From: Henriciella sp. AS95
GTDB taxonomy: Bacteria > Pseudomonadota > Alphaproteobacteria > Caulobacterales > Hyphomonadaceae
Direction: 5' to 3'
DNA: 64,000 nucleotides
Assembly (NCBI RefSeq): GCF_038900055.1
Contig: NZ_JBBMQM010000001.1
Span: 3,162,001-3,226,000, forward strand
Positions 27,413 to 35,708 of this stretch are shown here, piece after piece. Position numbers and translations under genes: made by a program. How positions within the stretch are numbered: the first letter of the stretch is position 1; every line of letters begins with the position of its first letter. The notes beneath the pieces are model-generated. The model was not told where the DNA came from. It saw nothing but the letters and a program-made list of their open reading frames with translations, and did no database searches.

Positions 27413-28588
27413 CTAGAGCCGACCCTCGAGGAGTTCGTAATAAGTCAGAATCGTCTCTTCGAGACCGCAATAGGTGACGCGGTCCAGAGCGCCGCTCTTG
27501 AGACCTGCATGAGACATTTCAGCAGCCCAGAAATCTTCGCCGCCGAAGACATCCTGAATAAGCTTGTACGACTTTTCGTATATCGCTTCGCCCTTCTCCG
27601 TTTTCGGAGCGTCCGGCACCAGCATGAAATAGTCTACCGTCGTATGACCGGCCGAACGCGGCATCAGAATCATGACGCTGATATAGTAAGGGCTCGTGAC
27701 GACAACGCAGTTCGGGAAGACCTGATAAGCATGCGTGACGGTCTTGTGAATATTGTCAGTTAGCCCCTCGAGCGACTCTGGCGTGAAATCCGCTTTTCCT
27801 GAAATCTGACGGACATTGAGTCCGAAGACATCCGTGACGCTAGGCACGTCCGCGAAGAGCTGGCCAATGGAATTTCGATGAAGGCGTTGCACATGATAGC
27901 CTTCCAGAAACGGCTCGAGGACGACCTTCCAGTTCGCATCAAGCTCGAACGTGCGGCGACCGTAAACACGCGCTTTTGGAATTCCCATTGCCGTAAAATC
28001 ATCGTGGATTTGCTCGTGCAGATCGCTCCAGTCTGGCTTGGCATCCTTGTCCAGAATGGCCCAGATCATCCCCGCATGCTCGCAGCTTGGCATTTCCGCC
28101 AGATTGTGTGCGTGCTTTTCGAAGTTCTTGAATGTCTCCTGCCGTGCTGCAGCGACGAGCTTCCCATCAAGGGCGAACGTCCATGCATGATATGGGCAAG
28201 TCATCTTGTTCTGCTTGTGAACCTCACAATCATCAATGAGCTTTGCCCCTTTATGCTGACAGGCATTGAGGAAGACGTGGATCTCTCCGTCCTTGGTGCG
28301 CGTCACCAGAAGTGGGAGGCCGTAGCCATTATGCGCGATGACGCTGCCAGGCTCCAGCAGGGACGACACGGTAATCGGAACCGGCATCTTGCGGAAAATT
28401 TTCTTCTGCTCGAGCTCAAAGCGCTCATCGCCTGTAAAAATATCGACCGGCCGGCTCGCCTCGATCACCGATACGGTCGCCTCATCATGTGACGGAATTC
28501 TGCGGATGGCGTCAATCTGGCTATCACTCAACGTGTCCAGCGTCGGCTTCAGGGGATTGCGATCCATGATTACAGATGTGTCGCCCAT
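27413..28588 (-). CDS. Rieske non-heme iron oxygenase, alpha subunit
   Basis: 391 residues; ATG 28588 has GGGAGAAAG upstream. Rieske [2Fe-2S] ligands C110-x-H112 and C131-x2-H134 (NACQHKGAKL...MTCPYHAWTF) and a C-terminal catalytic domain whose iron ligands include H232 and H237 (EGYHVQRLHRNS). These enzymes add oxygen to aromatic rings or hydroxylate/demethylate alicyclic compounds using electrons from a reductase. No beta subunit, ferredoxin or reductase gene is adjacent. The gene follows an acyl-CoA dehydrogenase on the same strand, with its own operator copy 30 bp upstream. Confidence 0.92.
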   Translation of the reverse strand: MGDTSVIMDRNPLKPTLDTLSDSQIDAIRRIPSHDEATVSVIEASRPVDIFTGDERFELEQKKIFRKMPVPITVSSLLEPGSVIAHNGYGLPLLVTRTKDGEIHVFLNACQHKGAKLIDDCEVHKQNKMTCPYHAWTFALDGKLVAAARQETFKNFEKHAHNLAEMPSCEHAGMIWAILDKDAKPDWSDLHEQIHDDFTAMGIPKARVYGRRTFELDANWKVVLEPFLEGYHVQRLHRNSIGQLFADVPSVTDVFGLNVRQISGKADFTPESLEGLTDNIHKTVTHAYQVFPNCVVVTSPYYISVMILMPRSAGHTTVDYFMLVPDAPKTEKGEAIYEKSYKLIQDVFGGEDFWAAEMSHAGLKSGALDRVTYCGLEETILTYYELLEGRL

Positions 28589-28617
28589 TGGCTTTCTCCC
28601 GGTCGTTTTGTTTTTAC

Positions 28618-28630
28618 CTATTGCCCTTAG
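28618..28630 (-). promoter_or_regulatory. 13-bp operator candidate, copy 8
   Basis: CTATTGCCCTTAG followed by TTTTA on the plus strand, 30 bp upstream of the Rieske oxygenase start. Confidence 0.45.
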
Positions 28631-28668
28631 TTTTACTGCTCACCCGGCTAATGTCAATGGACGCGCGC

Positions 28669-29877
28669 TCACAAACCAAGCTGCCCCTTGCTGAGAATTT
28701 TTCGCTGGATCTCGTTGGATCCGGCATAGATCGAACCGGCCCGGTCATTGAGGTATTTGGCCGAAGCGGTGACAAGGCTATCAGGCCCGACGAGCCCCTG
28801 ATTGGATGGATGCGGCCTCGTAACCGGCCCGCCAGGGCTGGTGTGCTCCGGCTGGAAGGGCTGGACATATTCCCCTGCAAGGTCGAGCGCGATTTCAGTG
28901 ACGTGCTGGCTGAGTTCAGTCCCCTTGATCTTCATCATGGAGGCCTTGAGTCCGGGGGTGCCGCCGCCGGATAATTCCGACATCATCATGAGCTCGGCGG
29001 CCTCAAGCGCGCTTGCCTCGATTTCAGCGGCGCTGATACGCTGGGAGAGGTCACTTTCAAGACGACCTAATTCGCGAGCGACATTTCGGAGCGCGGCGAG
29101 CCGCTGCAGCAGGCGCGGCCCATAGGATGAGCCGCCGCGCTCAAACTCAAGCAGGTATTTTGCGACGGTCCATCCCTTGTCGATTTCACCGACAACATTG
29201 GCCTTGGGCACGCGGACATCGTCAAAGAAGACAGCATTCTGGATGTGCTCGCCCGACAGCATGATGATCGGGTCGACGCGCACACCCGGCGCAGTCATAT
29301 CAATCAGAAGGAAGGTGATACCGGTCTGTGGCTTGCCGCTCGCATCGGTGCGCACAAGGCAGAACATCATATTGGCTTCGTGGGCGTGCGTGGTCCAGAT
29401 CTTCGAGCCATTGCAGATGAAGGCATCGCCATCGTCTTCGGCCGACATGGAGAGTGCAGCGAGGTCGGAACCGGCATGCGGCTCGGAATAGCCCTGGCAC
29501 CAGAAGTCCTCACCCGACAGAATGCGTGGCAGGTAGTGAGCCTTCTGCGCCTCAGAGCCGTGTCCGATCAGGGCGGGTCCGCATTGCTCAATCCCCATGG
29601 GCGAAAGCGGCGGTGCGCCTGCTCTCGCGAGTTCAGTGTCGAAGATGTAGTGCTGCGCCACCGACCAGTCACAACCGCCATACTCAACCGGCCAGGATGG
29701 CGCCGCCCACCCCTGCGCATTCAAAATCGCCTGCCACTCCAAAGCTGTGGCCTTGTCCGCATAAACGCTGGTCATGCGCGCAGCATAGGCCTCGAGCTCG
29801 GGGGTCAGCTTATCTGCAAGGAAATCGCGCACTTCATTGCGGAAGGCTTCTTCTTCACGGCTGAAAGTCAGTTGCAT
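28669..29877 (-). CDS. Acyl-CoA dehydrogenase
   Basis: 402 residues with the family's N-terminal helical domain (MQLTFSREEEAFRNEVRDFL), middle beta domain (WCQGYSEPHAGSDLAALS) and C-terminal helical domain ending in YLNDRAGSIYAGSNEIQRKILSK. FAD-dependent alpha,beta-dehydrogenation of an acyl-CoA is expected. The middle insertion and GGPVTRPHPSNQG stretch resemble bacterial homologues from steroid and terpenoid clusters rather than short-chain enzymes, but this is an impression. Divergent from the CaiB-type gene with a single operator copy between. The ATG has only a weak ribosome site, and the operator begins 12 bp upstream. Confidence 0.92.
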   Translation of the reverse strand: MQLTFSREEEAFRNEVRDFLADKLTPELEAYAARMTSVYADKATALEWQAILNAQGWAAPSWPVEYGGCDWSVAQHYIFDTELARAGAPPLSPMGIEQCGPALIGHGSEAQKAHYLPRILSGEDFWCQGYSEPHAGSDLAALSMSAEDDGDAFICNGSKIWTTHAHEANMMFCLVRTDASGKPQTGITFLLIDMTAPGVRVDPIIMLSGEHIQNAVFFDDVRVPKANVVGEIDKGWTVAKYLLEFERGGSSYGPRLLQRLAALRNVARELGRLESDLSQRISAAEIEASALEAAELMMMSELSGGGTPGLKASMMKIKGTELSQHVTEIALDLAGEYVQPFQPEHTSPGGPVTRPHPSNQGLVGPDSLVTASAKYLNDRAGSIYAGSNEIQRKILSKGQLGL

Positions 29878-29889
29878 ATATAAGACTAC

Positions 29890-29902
29890 CTATCATCATT
29901 AG
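29890..29902. promoter_or_regulatory. 13-bp operator candidate, copy 9
   Basis: CTATCATCATTAG between the divergent acyl-CoA dehydrogenase (start 12 bp away) and CaiB-type gene (57 bp away); it could control both. Confidence 0.6.
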
Positions 29903-29959
29903 GTATTGAATAGGGCGGTCATGCGCCTTACTCAAGAGGCATAGCAAGGGAGGCAGAAA

Positions 29960-31135
29960 TTGACGACACCAGCCATTCTCGAAGGCGTGCGCGTGATCGA
30001 CATGACGAGCGTCGTGTTCGGCCCCTATGCGACGCAGGTCCTCGCCGATCTCGGTGCCGATGTGATCAAGGTCGAAGCGCCTGGTGGCGACCAGTTCCGC
30101 TATTCCGGTAAGCCCGCAAACACGCGCGGCATGTCTCCCGGCTTCATGGCCCTCAATCGCAACAAGCGCTCCATCACGCTTGATCTGAAATCGGAAGACG
30201 ATCGCGCCACAATGGCCGACCTTCTGCAGACAGCGGATATCTTTATCCATAATGTCCGCCTTGGCGCCATTGAGAAGCTCGGCTTCGGGCCGGACCAGGT
30301 CAAGGCGATCAAGGACGATCTCATCTACATTCATTGCGTCGGCTTTGGATCGGGCGGCCCCTATGACGGGCTGCAGGCCTATGATGATGTGATCCAGGCC
30401 GCATCTGGCACAGCAACATTGGCAGGCCGCGTCGATGGAACAGGTGAGGCGCGTTACCTGCCCTCCCTCATCGCCGACAAGGTGGCCGGCCTGAACGGCG
30501 CACAAGCGGCGCTTGCCGCCTATATCCACAAGCTTCGCACCGGTGAGAGCCAGTTCGTCGAAGTGCCGATGTTCGAGGCCTTCACCCAGTTCATGCTGGC
30601 AGAACATCTCGGCGGCCTCACTTTCGATCCGCCCAATGCCGATGCCTGCTACCCCCGGCAGATTGATCCGGACCGGCAACCGTTCCCGACAGCGGACGGC
30701 TATATCAGCATCGTCCCCTATACGCCGCAAAGCTGGAGCGTCGTCTTTGATGTTGTAGAGGATCCGGGCTTTCTGGAGCAGCCAGGCTTGCAGACCGTGA
30801 AGGAACAATTCTTCAACCAGCACAGGCTTTATCAGCGTCTTGCCGAGCTTACACCGCACCGCACCACCGCTGACTGGACCGAGCGCTTCCGGGCGGCGCG
30901 CATCCCCTGCATGCCCGTACGTGACATGGCCGACATGCTTGAGGATCCGCATCTGAAAACGACGGGTTTCTTCACCCGCCGCGAACATCCGAGCGAAGGC
31001 GGCTGGTACGACATGACAAGCCCGGTCCGCTACGGGGCCGGCACGGCGCCGCAACACACCTCACCGCCACTCATCGGCGAACACAGTGATGAAATAAGGT
31101 CAGAACTAGAGACCCAGAAGGAGAAGCAATCATGA
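29960..31135 (+). CDS. CaiB/BaiF family CoA-transferase
   Basis: 391 residues; TTG start at 29960 behind AAGGGAGGCAG. Type III CoA-transferase: LEGVRVIDMTSVVFGPYATQVLADLGADVIKVEAPGGD is the standard N-terminus, followed by RNKRSITLDLKS and the interlocked-dimer small domain. It moves CoA between acids (for example from a product thioester to incoming substrate) without ATP. Downstream GFA-family gene overlaps its stop (ATGA), so the two are co-translated. A long open frame opposite this gene is a shadow. Confidence 0.93.
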   Translation: MTTPAILEGVRVIDMTSVVFGPYATQVLADLGADVIKVEAPGGDQFRYSGKPANTRGMSPGFMALNRNKRSITLDLKSEDDRATMADLLQTADIFIHNVRLGAIEKLGFGPDQVKAIKDDLIYIHCVGFGSGGPYDGLQAYDDVIQAASGTATLAGRVDGTGEARYLPSLIADKVAGLNGAQAALAAYIHKLRTGESQFVEVPMFEAFTQFMLAEHLGGLTFDPPNADACYPRQIDPDRQPFPTADGYISIVPYTPQSWSVVFDVVEDPGFLEQPGLQTVKEQFFNQHRLYQRLAELTPHRTTADWTERFRAARIPCMPVRDMADMLEDPHLKTTGFFTRREHPSEGGWYDMTSPVRYGAGTAPQHTSPPLIGEHSDEIRSELETQKEKQS

Positions 31136-31545
31136 CGGAACGAACAGGGCAGTGTCTTTGCGGAAACGTCAGTTACACACTGAAAGCAGATCCAATCGTG
31201 ACGGCCGTCTGTCACTGCAAGCACTGCCAGCGCCAGGCCGGAAGCGCCTTTTCCGTCGTTGTCCTTGCACCGACCAATTCAGTCGAAATCAAAGGCGAAC
31301 TGAAGACCTACCACGACACGGCTGACAGCGGAGCAGCGCTCGACCGGAAATTCTGCCCCGACTGCGGATCGGCCATGTTTTCGGCTCAACCCGACAAGGC
31401 AGACACCATCATCATCAAAGCGGGAAGCTTCGACGAAACGGACTGGCTCAAACCCGTCGCTCATGTCTGGTGCGCGAGCGCCCAGCCCTGGGTCGAAATC
31501 AGCGACAAGGTCGCAAAGTTTCCAGGAAACGCCCCGGGCGGCTAG
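31132..31545 (+). CDS. GFA/CENP-V family zinc protein
   Basis: 137 residues. Zinc ligands of the GFA fold are visible as GQCLCGNVSY, CHCKHCQRQAGS and FCPDCGSAMF. The family is named after a glutathione-dependent formaldehyde-activating protein, but that activity is disputed and most members have no known role. The 4-bp overlap with the CaiB-type gene indicates coupled translation. Its TAG stop lies within a CTAG shared with the convergent hydrolase stop. Confidence 0.88.
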   Translation: MTERTGQCLCGNVSYTLKADPIVTAVCHCKHCQRQAGSAFSVVVLAPTNSVEIKGELKTYHDTADSGAALDRKFCPDCGSAMFSAQPDKADTIIIKAGSFDETDWLKPVAHVWCASAQPWVEISDKVAKFPGNAPGG

Positions 31546-32399
31546 GCCGAAGAAGGCGGCATATGCCGCTTTAGGAACCTCAGTATGGCTTCGTTGAAAG
31601 CATCATTCTTGTCACCGGCCACCATGTGGCCAGCTCCGCTAATATCCGCGACTTCAATCGATGAAATACGCGCGCGAAAGTCTTCGACCGTCTGGTCTGT
31701 GACAACGTCACTGTTCAGCCCTCTGACAAGCAGCACGGGCAGCCCCTCGGCCGACTCAAGCCCCCAAAAAGTATTGGCCATCAAAGCCCGTTCCTGATCC
31801 AGATTTACGTCCAGCATTCCCGGGTCCCAGTGCCAGTACCAACGGCCATCTGCACTTTGCCGCATATTGCGCTTCAAGCCTGATACATTTTTTGGGCGTG
31901 GGCGCGAATGGTTGTAAGCGGCAACCGCGTCAGCGGCTTCATCTATAGATCTGAAGCCGCCCAGTCCTGCCTTCATGAAGTCGACAACGCGCTGCATGCC
32001 GGCTCTTTCCGCGTTTGGGGAAATATCAACGAGGATCAATGCAGAAGGACGAAATCCAGCGCTCACCCCGTAAAGCGCACTGCCACCCCCCATCGAAGCG
32101 CCGACGACCGCGACGGACTTGTTGGGGGCCATCTGGTGGATGATCGCCTCAAGGTCAGTCCAGCGCCGGCTTAGCGGATACTTGTTGTCCGCCGACCAGT
32201 CGCTGTTCCCATGCCCGCGAGCATCGAAATTGATAACTCGATACCCTTTCTCCACGAGCTTGCGAAACGCCCCGGACCAGGAATGGCGGGTCTGCCCTCC
32301 GCCGTGCGCGAGCACAACAACAGGGCCTTCTGGCGGACCATCAACGTCAGCAACCAGCTGAACACCGTCGTCCATATCTAAAATTCGTTTTTCGGCCAT
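31542..32399 (-). CDS. Alpha/beta hydrolase
   Basis: 285 residues, alpha/beta-hydrolase fold: oxyanion segment AHGGGQTRHSW near 31, nucleophile elbow VVGASMGGGS (Ser102), and a C-terminal histidine in DISGAGHMVAGD. No signal peptide. Likely an intracellular esterase or C-C hydrolase in the cluster, but specificity is not visible. Its stop overlaps the convergent GFA gene stop by 4 bp. The upstream enoyl-CoA hydratase gene on the same strand is 58 bp away, so they may be co-transcribed from the operator at 33242. Confidence 0.9.
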   Translation of the reverse strand: MAEKRILDMDDGVQLVADVDGPPEGPVVVLAHGGGQTRHSWSGAFRKLVEKGYRVINFDARGHGNSDWSADNKYPLSRRWTDLEAIIHQMAPNKSVAVVGASMGGGSALYGVSAGFRPSALILVDISPNAERAGMQRVVDFMKAGLGGFRSIDEAADAVAAYNHSRPRPKNVSGLKRNMRQSADGRWYWHWDPGMLDVNLDQERALMANTFWGLESAEGLPVLLVRGLNSDVVTDQTVEDFRARISSIEVADISGAGHMVAGDKNDAFNEAILRFLKRHMPPSSA

Positions 32400-32457
32400 C
32401 GTTCAGGGACACTCCAACCGGAACACGCAACGCTCCACTTCGAAATTTGACATGATC

Positions 32458-33195
32458 TCAGCGCTTGGAGAATGCCTGAAGACGCTGCCCCATGTCGGGC
32501 CCGACACCTTCGCAGTGGAACACTTCATAGGCCAGCCCTGCATCCAGCGGCATGCCATCGGTCGTGTTGAGCAGGCGCTTGTAGGCAGCTGTTGAAAAAC
32601 TGGAATTCTCAACGATCTGGCGGGTCATTTCATCCACGCGCTCAAGAAATTCTCCTGCGGGATACACCGCTTCGCAAAGTCCGATGTCGAGGGCGGCGGC
32701 CGCATCCAGCGTTTGCGCCGTAAACATCAGCATTTTTGCGGTTGCGATCCCGACCCGCCTCGGCAGACGTTGGCTCATTCCCCAGATCGGTGTCAGAGCC
32801 CATTTCGCATGTGTGTCGGCGAACTTTGCATCGTCCGAGGCCACGATGAAATCGGCTGCCATGGCGACTTCTAGAGCACCGGTGTAACAATGGCTGTGCA
32901 CCGCCGCAATGACTGGCTGGGGCAGCAACTCGAGCATCCGGAGCGTTTCGCTATGCCACCCCTTGGACGGCACATCCTCGCCAGCCCCAATATCTCCCAG
33001 ATCATGGCCAGCGGAGAAGCATCTCCCCTCACCTCGAATGACAACGCACTTCACGTCGTTGTCATTTTGCAGGTCTTCGACTGCATCGCGCAGCTCTGAA
33101 AACATGCCCACAGTCAGGGCATTCAGTTTATCTGGCCTGTTCAGGATCAGATGAACGGCACCACCTCTAGTTTCACGCTTTACGAGTTCTGCCAT
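32458..33195 (-). CDS. Enoyl-CoA hydratase/isomerase family protein
   Basis: 245 residues with crotonase landmarks: AVHLILNRPDKLNALT, oxyanion segment GEGRCFSAGHDLGDI, and the second oxyanion segment VIAAVHSHCYTGALEVAMAADFIVAS. The second oxyanion loop reads SHCYTGALEVA instead of the common G-x-x-x-G-G-G, which may change activity. AAGGGAGTAGGGAA lies upstream of the ATG and an operator copy 47 bp upstream. Probably a beta-oxidation-type step. Confidence 0.9.
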   Translation of the reverse strand: MAELVKRETRGGAVHLILNRPDKLNALTVGMFSELRDAVEDLQNDNDVKCVVIRGEGRCFSAGHDLGDIGAGEDVPSKGWHSETLRMLELLPQPVIAAVHSHCYTGALEVAMAADFIVASDDAKFADTHAKWALTPIWGMSQRLPRRVGIATAKMLMFTAQTLDAAAALDIGLCEAVYPAGEFLERVDEMTRQIVENSSFSTAAYKRLLNTTDGMPLDAGLAYEVFHCEGVGPDMGQRLQAFSKR

Positions 33196-33241
33196 CTTGC
33201 GTTCCCTACTCCCTTATCAGGACTTCAAAGAAGCAAGTTAT

Positions 33242-33254
33242 CTATAATCATTAG
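33242..33254 (-). promoter_or_regulatory. 13-bp operator candidate, copy 10
   Basis: CTATAATCATTAG, 47 bp upstream of the enoyl-CoA hydratase start, between it and the end of the nitronate-monooxygenase-like gene. Confidence 0.6.
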
Positions 33255-33289
33255 ATTATGACAGCAAGGCCACCCGGTCGTATTTCGGA

Positions 33290-34249
33290 CTACGCGATGC
33301 GCGCTCGAGCGGCTTGGTATTCAGCTTCAAAACGCGCCACAAGGGTAGCGGTCGGTACGATCTCCTTAATCGCGCCGATCCCCTGACCGCAGCCCCAAAT
33401 ATCGCGCCACACCTTAGCCTCTTGGTCTCCACCGGACTTGAAACTCATCTTTGAAGGATCTGACACCGGCAGATTGTCCGGGTCCATGCCTGCTGAGACG
33501 ATCGAGGGACGGAGATAATTTCCGTGCACACCAGTAAACAGGTTGGAATAGACAATGTCTTCGGCGGAGCTATCAGCGATCATCTGCTTGTAACGTTCGT
33601 CGGCATTGGCCTCATCAGTCGCAATGAACGACGAGCCGACATAGGCGAGATCCGCCCCACATGCCTGGGCAGCCAGGATTGCATTGCCATTCGCAATCGA
33701 GCCGGATAGCGCAAGCGGTCCGTCAAACCATTCGCGAATCTCCTGAACAAGCGCAAAAGGCGAAAGCGTCCCCGCATGACCGCCTGCTCCGGCAGCAACA
33801 GCGATTAGCCCATCTGCACCTTTTTCAATCGCCTTTCTGGCGAACCTGTTATTGATGACATCGTGCATGACGATGCCTCCATAACTTTGCACCGTGCTGA
33901 AAATGTCCGTGTTTGCTGCCAGCGACGTGATTATCAGCGGCACTTTATACTTTTCACAAAGCGCTACATCGTGATCGAGCCTGTTATTCGTCTTGTGAAC
34001 GATCTGATTAACCGCAAATGGGGCTGACGGGGTGTCGGGATTTGCCTTGTCCCAGGCCGCAAGCTCTTCCGTGATCTGATGGAGCCACTCATCCAGCAGC
34101 GACTCCGGACGAGCATTCAGAGATGGGAAACTTCCGACAATTCCGGCTTTGCACTGGGCAATAACGAGCTCAGGATTTGAGATAATGAATAGTGGAGATG
34201 CGATCAGGGGAAGGCGCAGCTTTCCCTGCAGGACGGTCGGTATCGGCAT
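33290..34249 (-). CDS. Nitronate monooxygenase-like FMN oxidoreductase
   Basis: 319 residues from ATG 34249 (MPIPTVLQGKLRLPLIASPLF; GGAG upstream). TIM-barrel flavoprotein of the 2-nitropropane-dioxygenase/enoyl-reductase-II family, with FMN phosphate-binding GAGGHAG and the later DLAYVGSSFIATDEA. Many members in catabolic clusters are not nitronate oxidases but NAD(P)H-dependent flavin or enoyl reductases, so the name is provisional. Divergent from the PadR gene across a region holding the TTGACTAGTCAA palindrome. Confidence 0.87.
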   Translation of the reverse strand: MPIPTVLQGKLRLPLIASPLFIISNPELVIAQCKAGIVGSFPSLNARPESLLDEWLHQITEELAAWDKANPDTPSAPFAVNQIVHKTNNRLDHDVALCEKYKVPLIITSLAANTDIFSTVQSYGGIVMHDVINNRFARKAIEKGADGLIAVAAGAGGHAGTLSPFALVQEIREWFDGPLALSGSIANGNAILAAQACGADLAYVGSSFIATDEANADERYKQMIADSSAEDIVYSNLFTGVHGNYLRPSIVSAGMDPDNLPVSDPSKMSFKSGGDQEAKVWRDIWGCGQGIGAIKEIVPTATLVARFEAEYQAARARIA

Positions 34250-34334
34250 GGTTTGGCGCTCCGTTTGAATTGATATTGCGCGGCCCGGCCGAAAGGGTCT
34301 GGCCACATTTGGCCCAATCCAATAAACACAAAAT

Positions 34335-34346
34335 TTGACTAGTCAA
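34335..34346. promoter_or_regulatory. Perfect palindrome TTGACTAGTCAA
   Basis: A 12-bp perfect palindrome in the divergent gap between the nitronate-monooxygenase-like gene and the PadR gene, distinct from the 13-bp cluster element. Plausible binding site for the PadR or nearby TetR regulator. Confidence 0.5.
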
Positions 34347-34482
34347 TTATTTTAATAGTTTCGCAAATTGAGCGGCGCTTTTTGAAACCCAAGCAGTGCC
34401 TATCGCTGTCGCGACGAAGCCACTAGGGTCGTCAAATTCGCAATCCATGATGCGAGTCATCGGCACCAGCTTTGGAGGAATA

Positions 34483-35046
34483 ATGGCTCTCGCTCACGCC
34501 ATGCTGACCGTTTTATCCGGCAAGCCGCTAAGTGGCTACGATCTCGCGAAGACTTTCAAGACGTCCATCGGCTTCTTTTGGCATGCAAGCCCACAGCAGA
34601 TTTATGCTGAATTACGGCGTTTGGAATCCAAGGAACTTATTAAGGGCAGACGCCACTCCCAGGACAAATATCCTGACAAGATCATCTGGTCGATTACCGT
34701 GGCCGGCCAGGAGGAACTGGCGTCCTTTATTGCCGCGAGCAGCAAGCCAGCGTCGATCAAGGATGACCTCTCAGTGAAAGTCTATGCTCTCGACATTGAA
34801 AATGCTCATGAAATCCGGACCCAACTCATCGAACGATTGCAGTACCATCAGGAACGATTGTCATTGTTCAGAAAGATCGAGAAGAACCTTGATCGAAACG
34901 GTCACGAAAATCCGGACACCGCAGGCCGATATATCGGTTTAAGGTCGGGCTTGCTTTATGAGCAATCGAGGATCGACTGGTGCATGGAGGCGATCGCGCA
35001 CATTGAGCGGCTCACAGAAAGCGAAGGTCAATCCGGTTCGGTTTGA
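34483..35046 (+). CDS. PadR family transcriptional regulator
   Basis: 187 residues from ATG 34483, chosen for the GGAGGAA site six bases upstream; a longer in-frame version exists but adds an unrelated N-terminus. The N-terminal winged helix (MALAHAMLTVLSGKPLSGYDLAKTFKTSIGF...) and following wing (KELIKGRRHSQDKYPDK) are typical PadR, with a C-terminal helical dimerisation domain (about 90-180). PadR proteins usually repress detoxification or phenolic-acid genes. Its 3' end overlaps the convergent TetR gene by 19 bp. Confidence 0.9.
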   Translation: MALAHAMLTVLSGKPLSGYDLAKTFKTSIGFFWHASPQQIYAELRRLESKELIKGRRHSQDKYPDKIIWSITVAGQEELASFIAASSKPASIKDDLSVKVYALDIENAHEIRTQLIERLQYHQERLSLFRKIEKNLDRNGHENPDTAGRYIGLRSGLLYEQSRIDWCMEAIAHIERLTESEGQSGSV

Positions 35047-35627
35047 TTGCCCGTCCGGAAGGCTGGAACCGCGAAGGCTTTTACCAGCCTGCTCAAGCTG
35101 TCTTCATCCATGCCCCCCTCACTTGAGAGGCGGCTGAGCGTGTATTGCAGGCTGAGCAACCAGTCCGCCGCATCTCGAGGCTCAATGCCTGGTGACAAAT
35201 CACCCTCGCGCTGGGCTTTCAGAATGATCGGCGCCCAGCACTCGCGCGAGGCTTCACGAATGAGAGATCCCTCGCGCATGAAAGTCATTCTGCCGTCCGT
35301 CAACCGAGGAGTCACAGGATTGGACCGGGCGAAGCGCACTGACTCTAGTAGATAGGCCTCAATGAGCTCAGGAAACGACATCACTCCCACAACTGAAGCG
35401 AAAAACTTTAGATTGAACTGCTTGAGCCGATAAACAACAACCGCCTCAAGCAGCTTCTCTCGCGTTCCAAATTCTCGATAGAGCGTCACGCGAGCCACAC
35501 CGGCTTCACGCGCAATGTCGGTCATGTTCGTGTTGCCGATACCCTTCCGCGTCAGGCATTTTATCGTCGCACGGATCATGTCGAGGCGCTTGTCTTCGCC
35601 TGAAACAATCGATGACGTTTCGGACAT
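35028..35627 (-). CDS. TetR/AcrR family transcriptional regulator
   Basis: 199 residues. The helix-turn-helix is near 30-60 (NMTDIAREAGVARVTLYREFGTREKLLEAV), with a ligand domain to the end. A 13-bp palindrome lies 17 bp upstream of its start and may be its own operator. The gene lies between a P450 (same strand, upstream) and the convergent PadR gene. Ligand and targets unknown. Confidence 0.9.
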   Translation of the reverse strand: MSETSSIVSGEDKRLDMIRATIKCLTRKGIGNTNMTDIAREAGVARVTLYREFGTREKLLEAVVVYRLKQFNLKFFASVVGVMSFPELIEAYLLESVRFARSNPVTPRLTDGRMTFMREGSLIREASRECWAPIILKAQREGDLSPGIEPRDAADWLLSLQYTLSRLSSEGGMDEDSLSRLVKAFAVPAFRTGNQTEPD

Positions 35628-35643
35628 GCGATTAGCCTTTCGG

Positions 35644-35656
35644 TATGAGCCTCATA
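35644..35656 (-). promoter_or_regulatory. Palindrome TATGAGCCTCATA upstream of TetR gene
   Basis: 13-bp inverted repeat, perfect apart from the central base, 17 bp before the TetR start; position and symmetry suit autoregulation. Confidence 0.45.
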
Positions 35657-35708
35657 TGACAGTTCGTTTCAAGCTCTTCCCAAGTCTGGATGTAGCACAT
35701 CCAGACAC

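Noticed and set aside
29855-31057. A 400-codon open frame on the minus strand
   Set aside because: It lies opposite the CaiB-type CoA-transferase, has no recognisable domain and an atypical Cys/His/Arg-rich composition; it is a shadow of the real gene.
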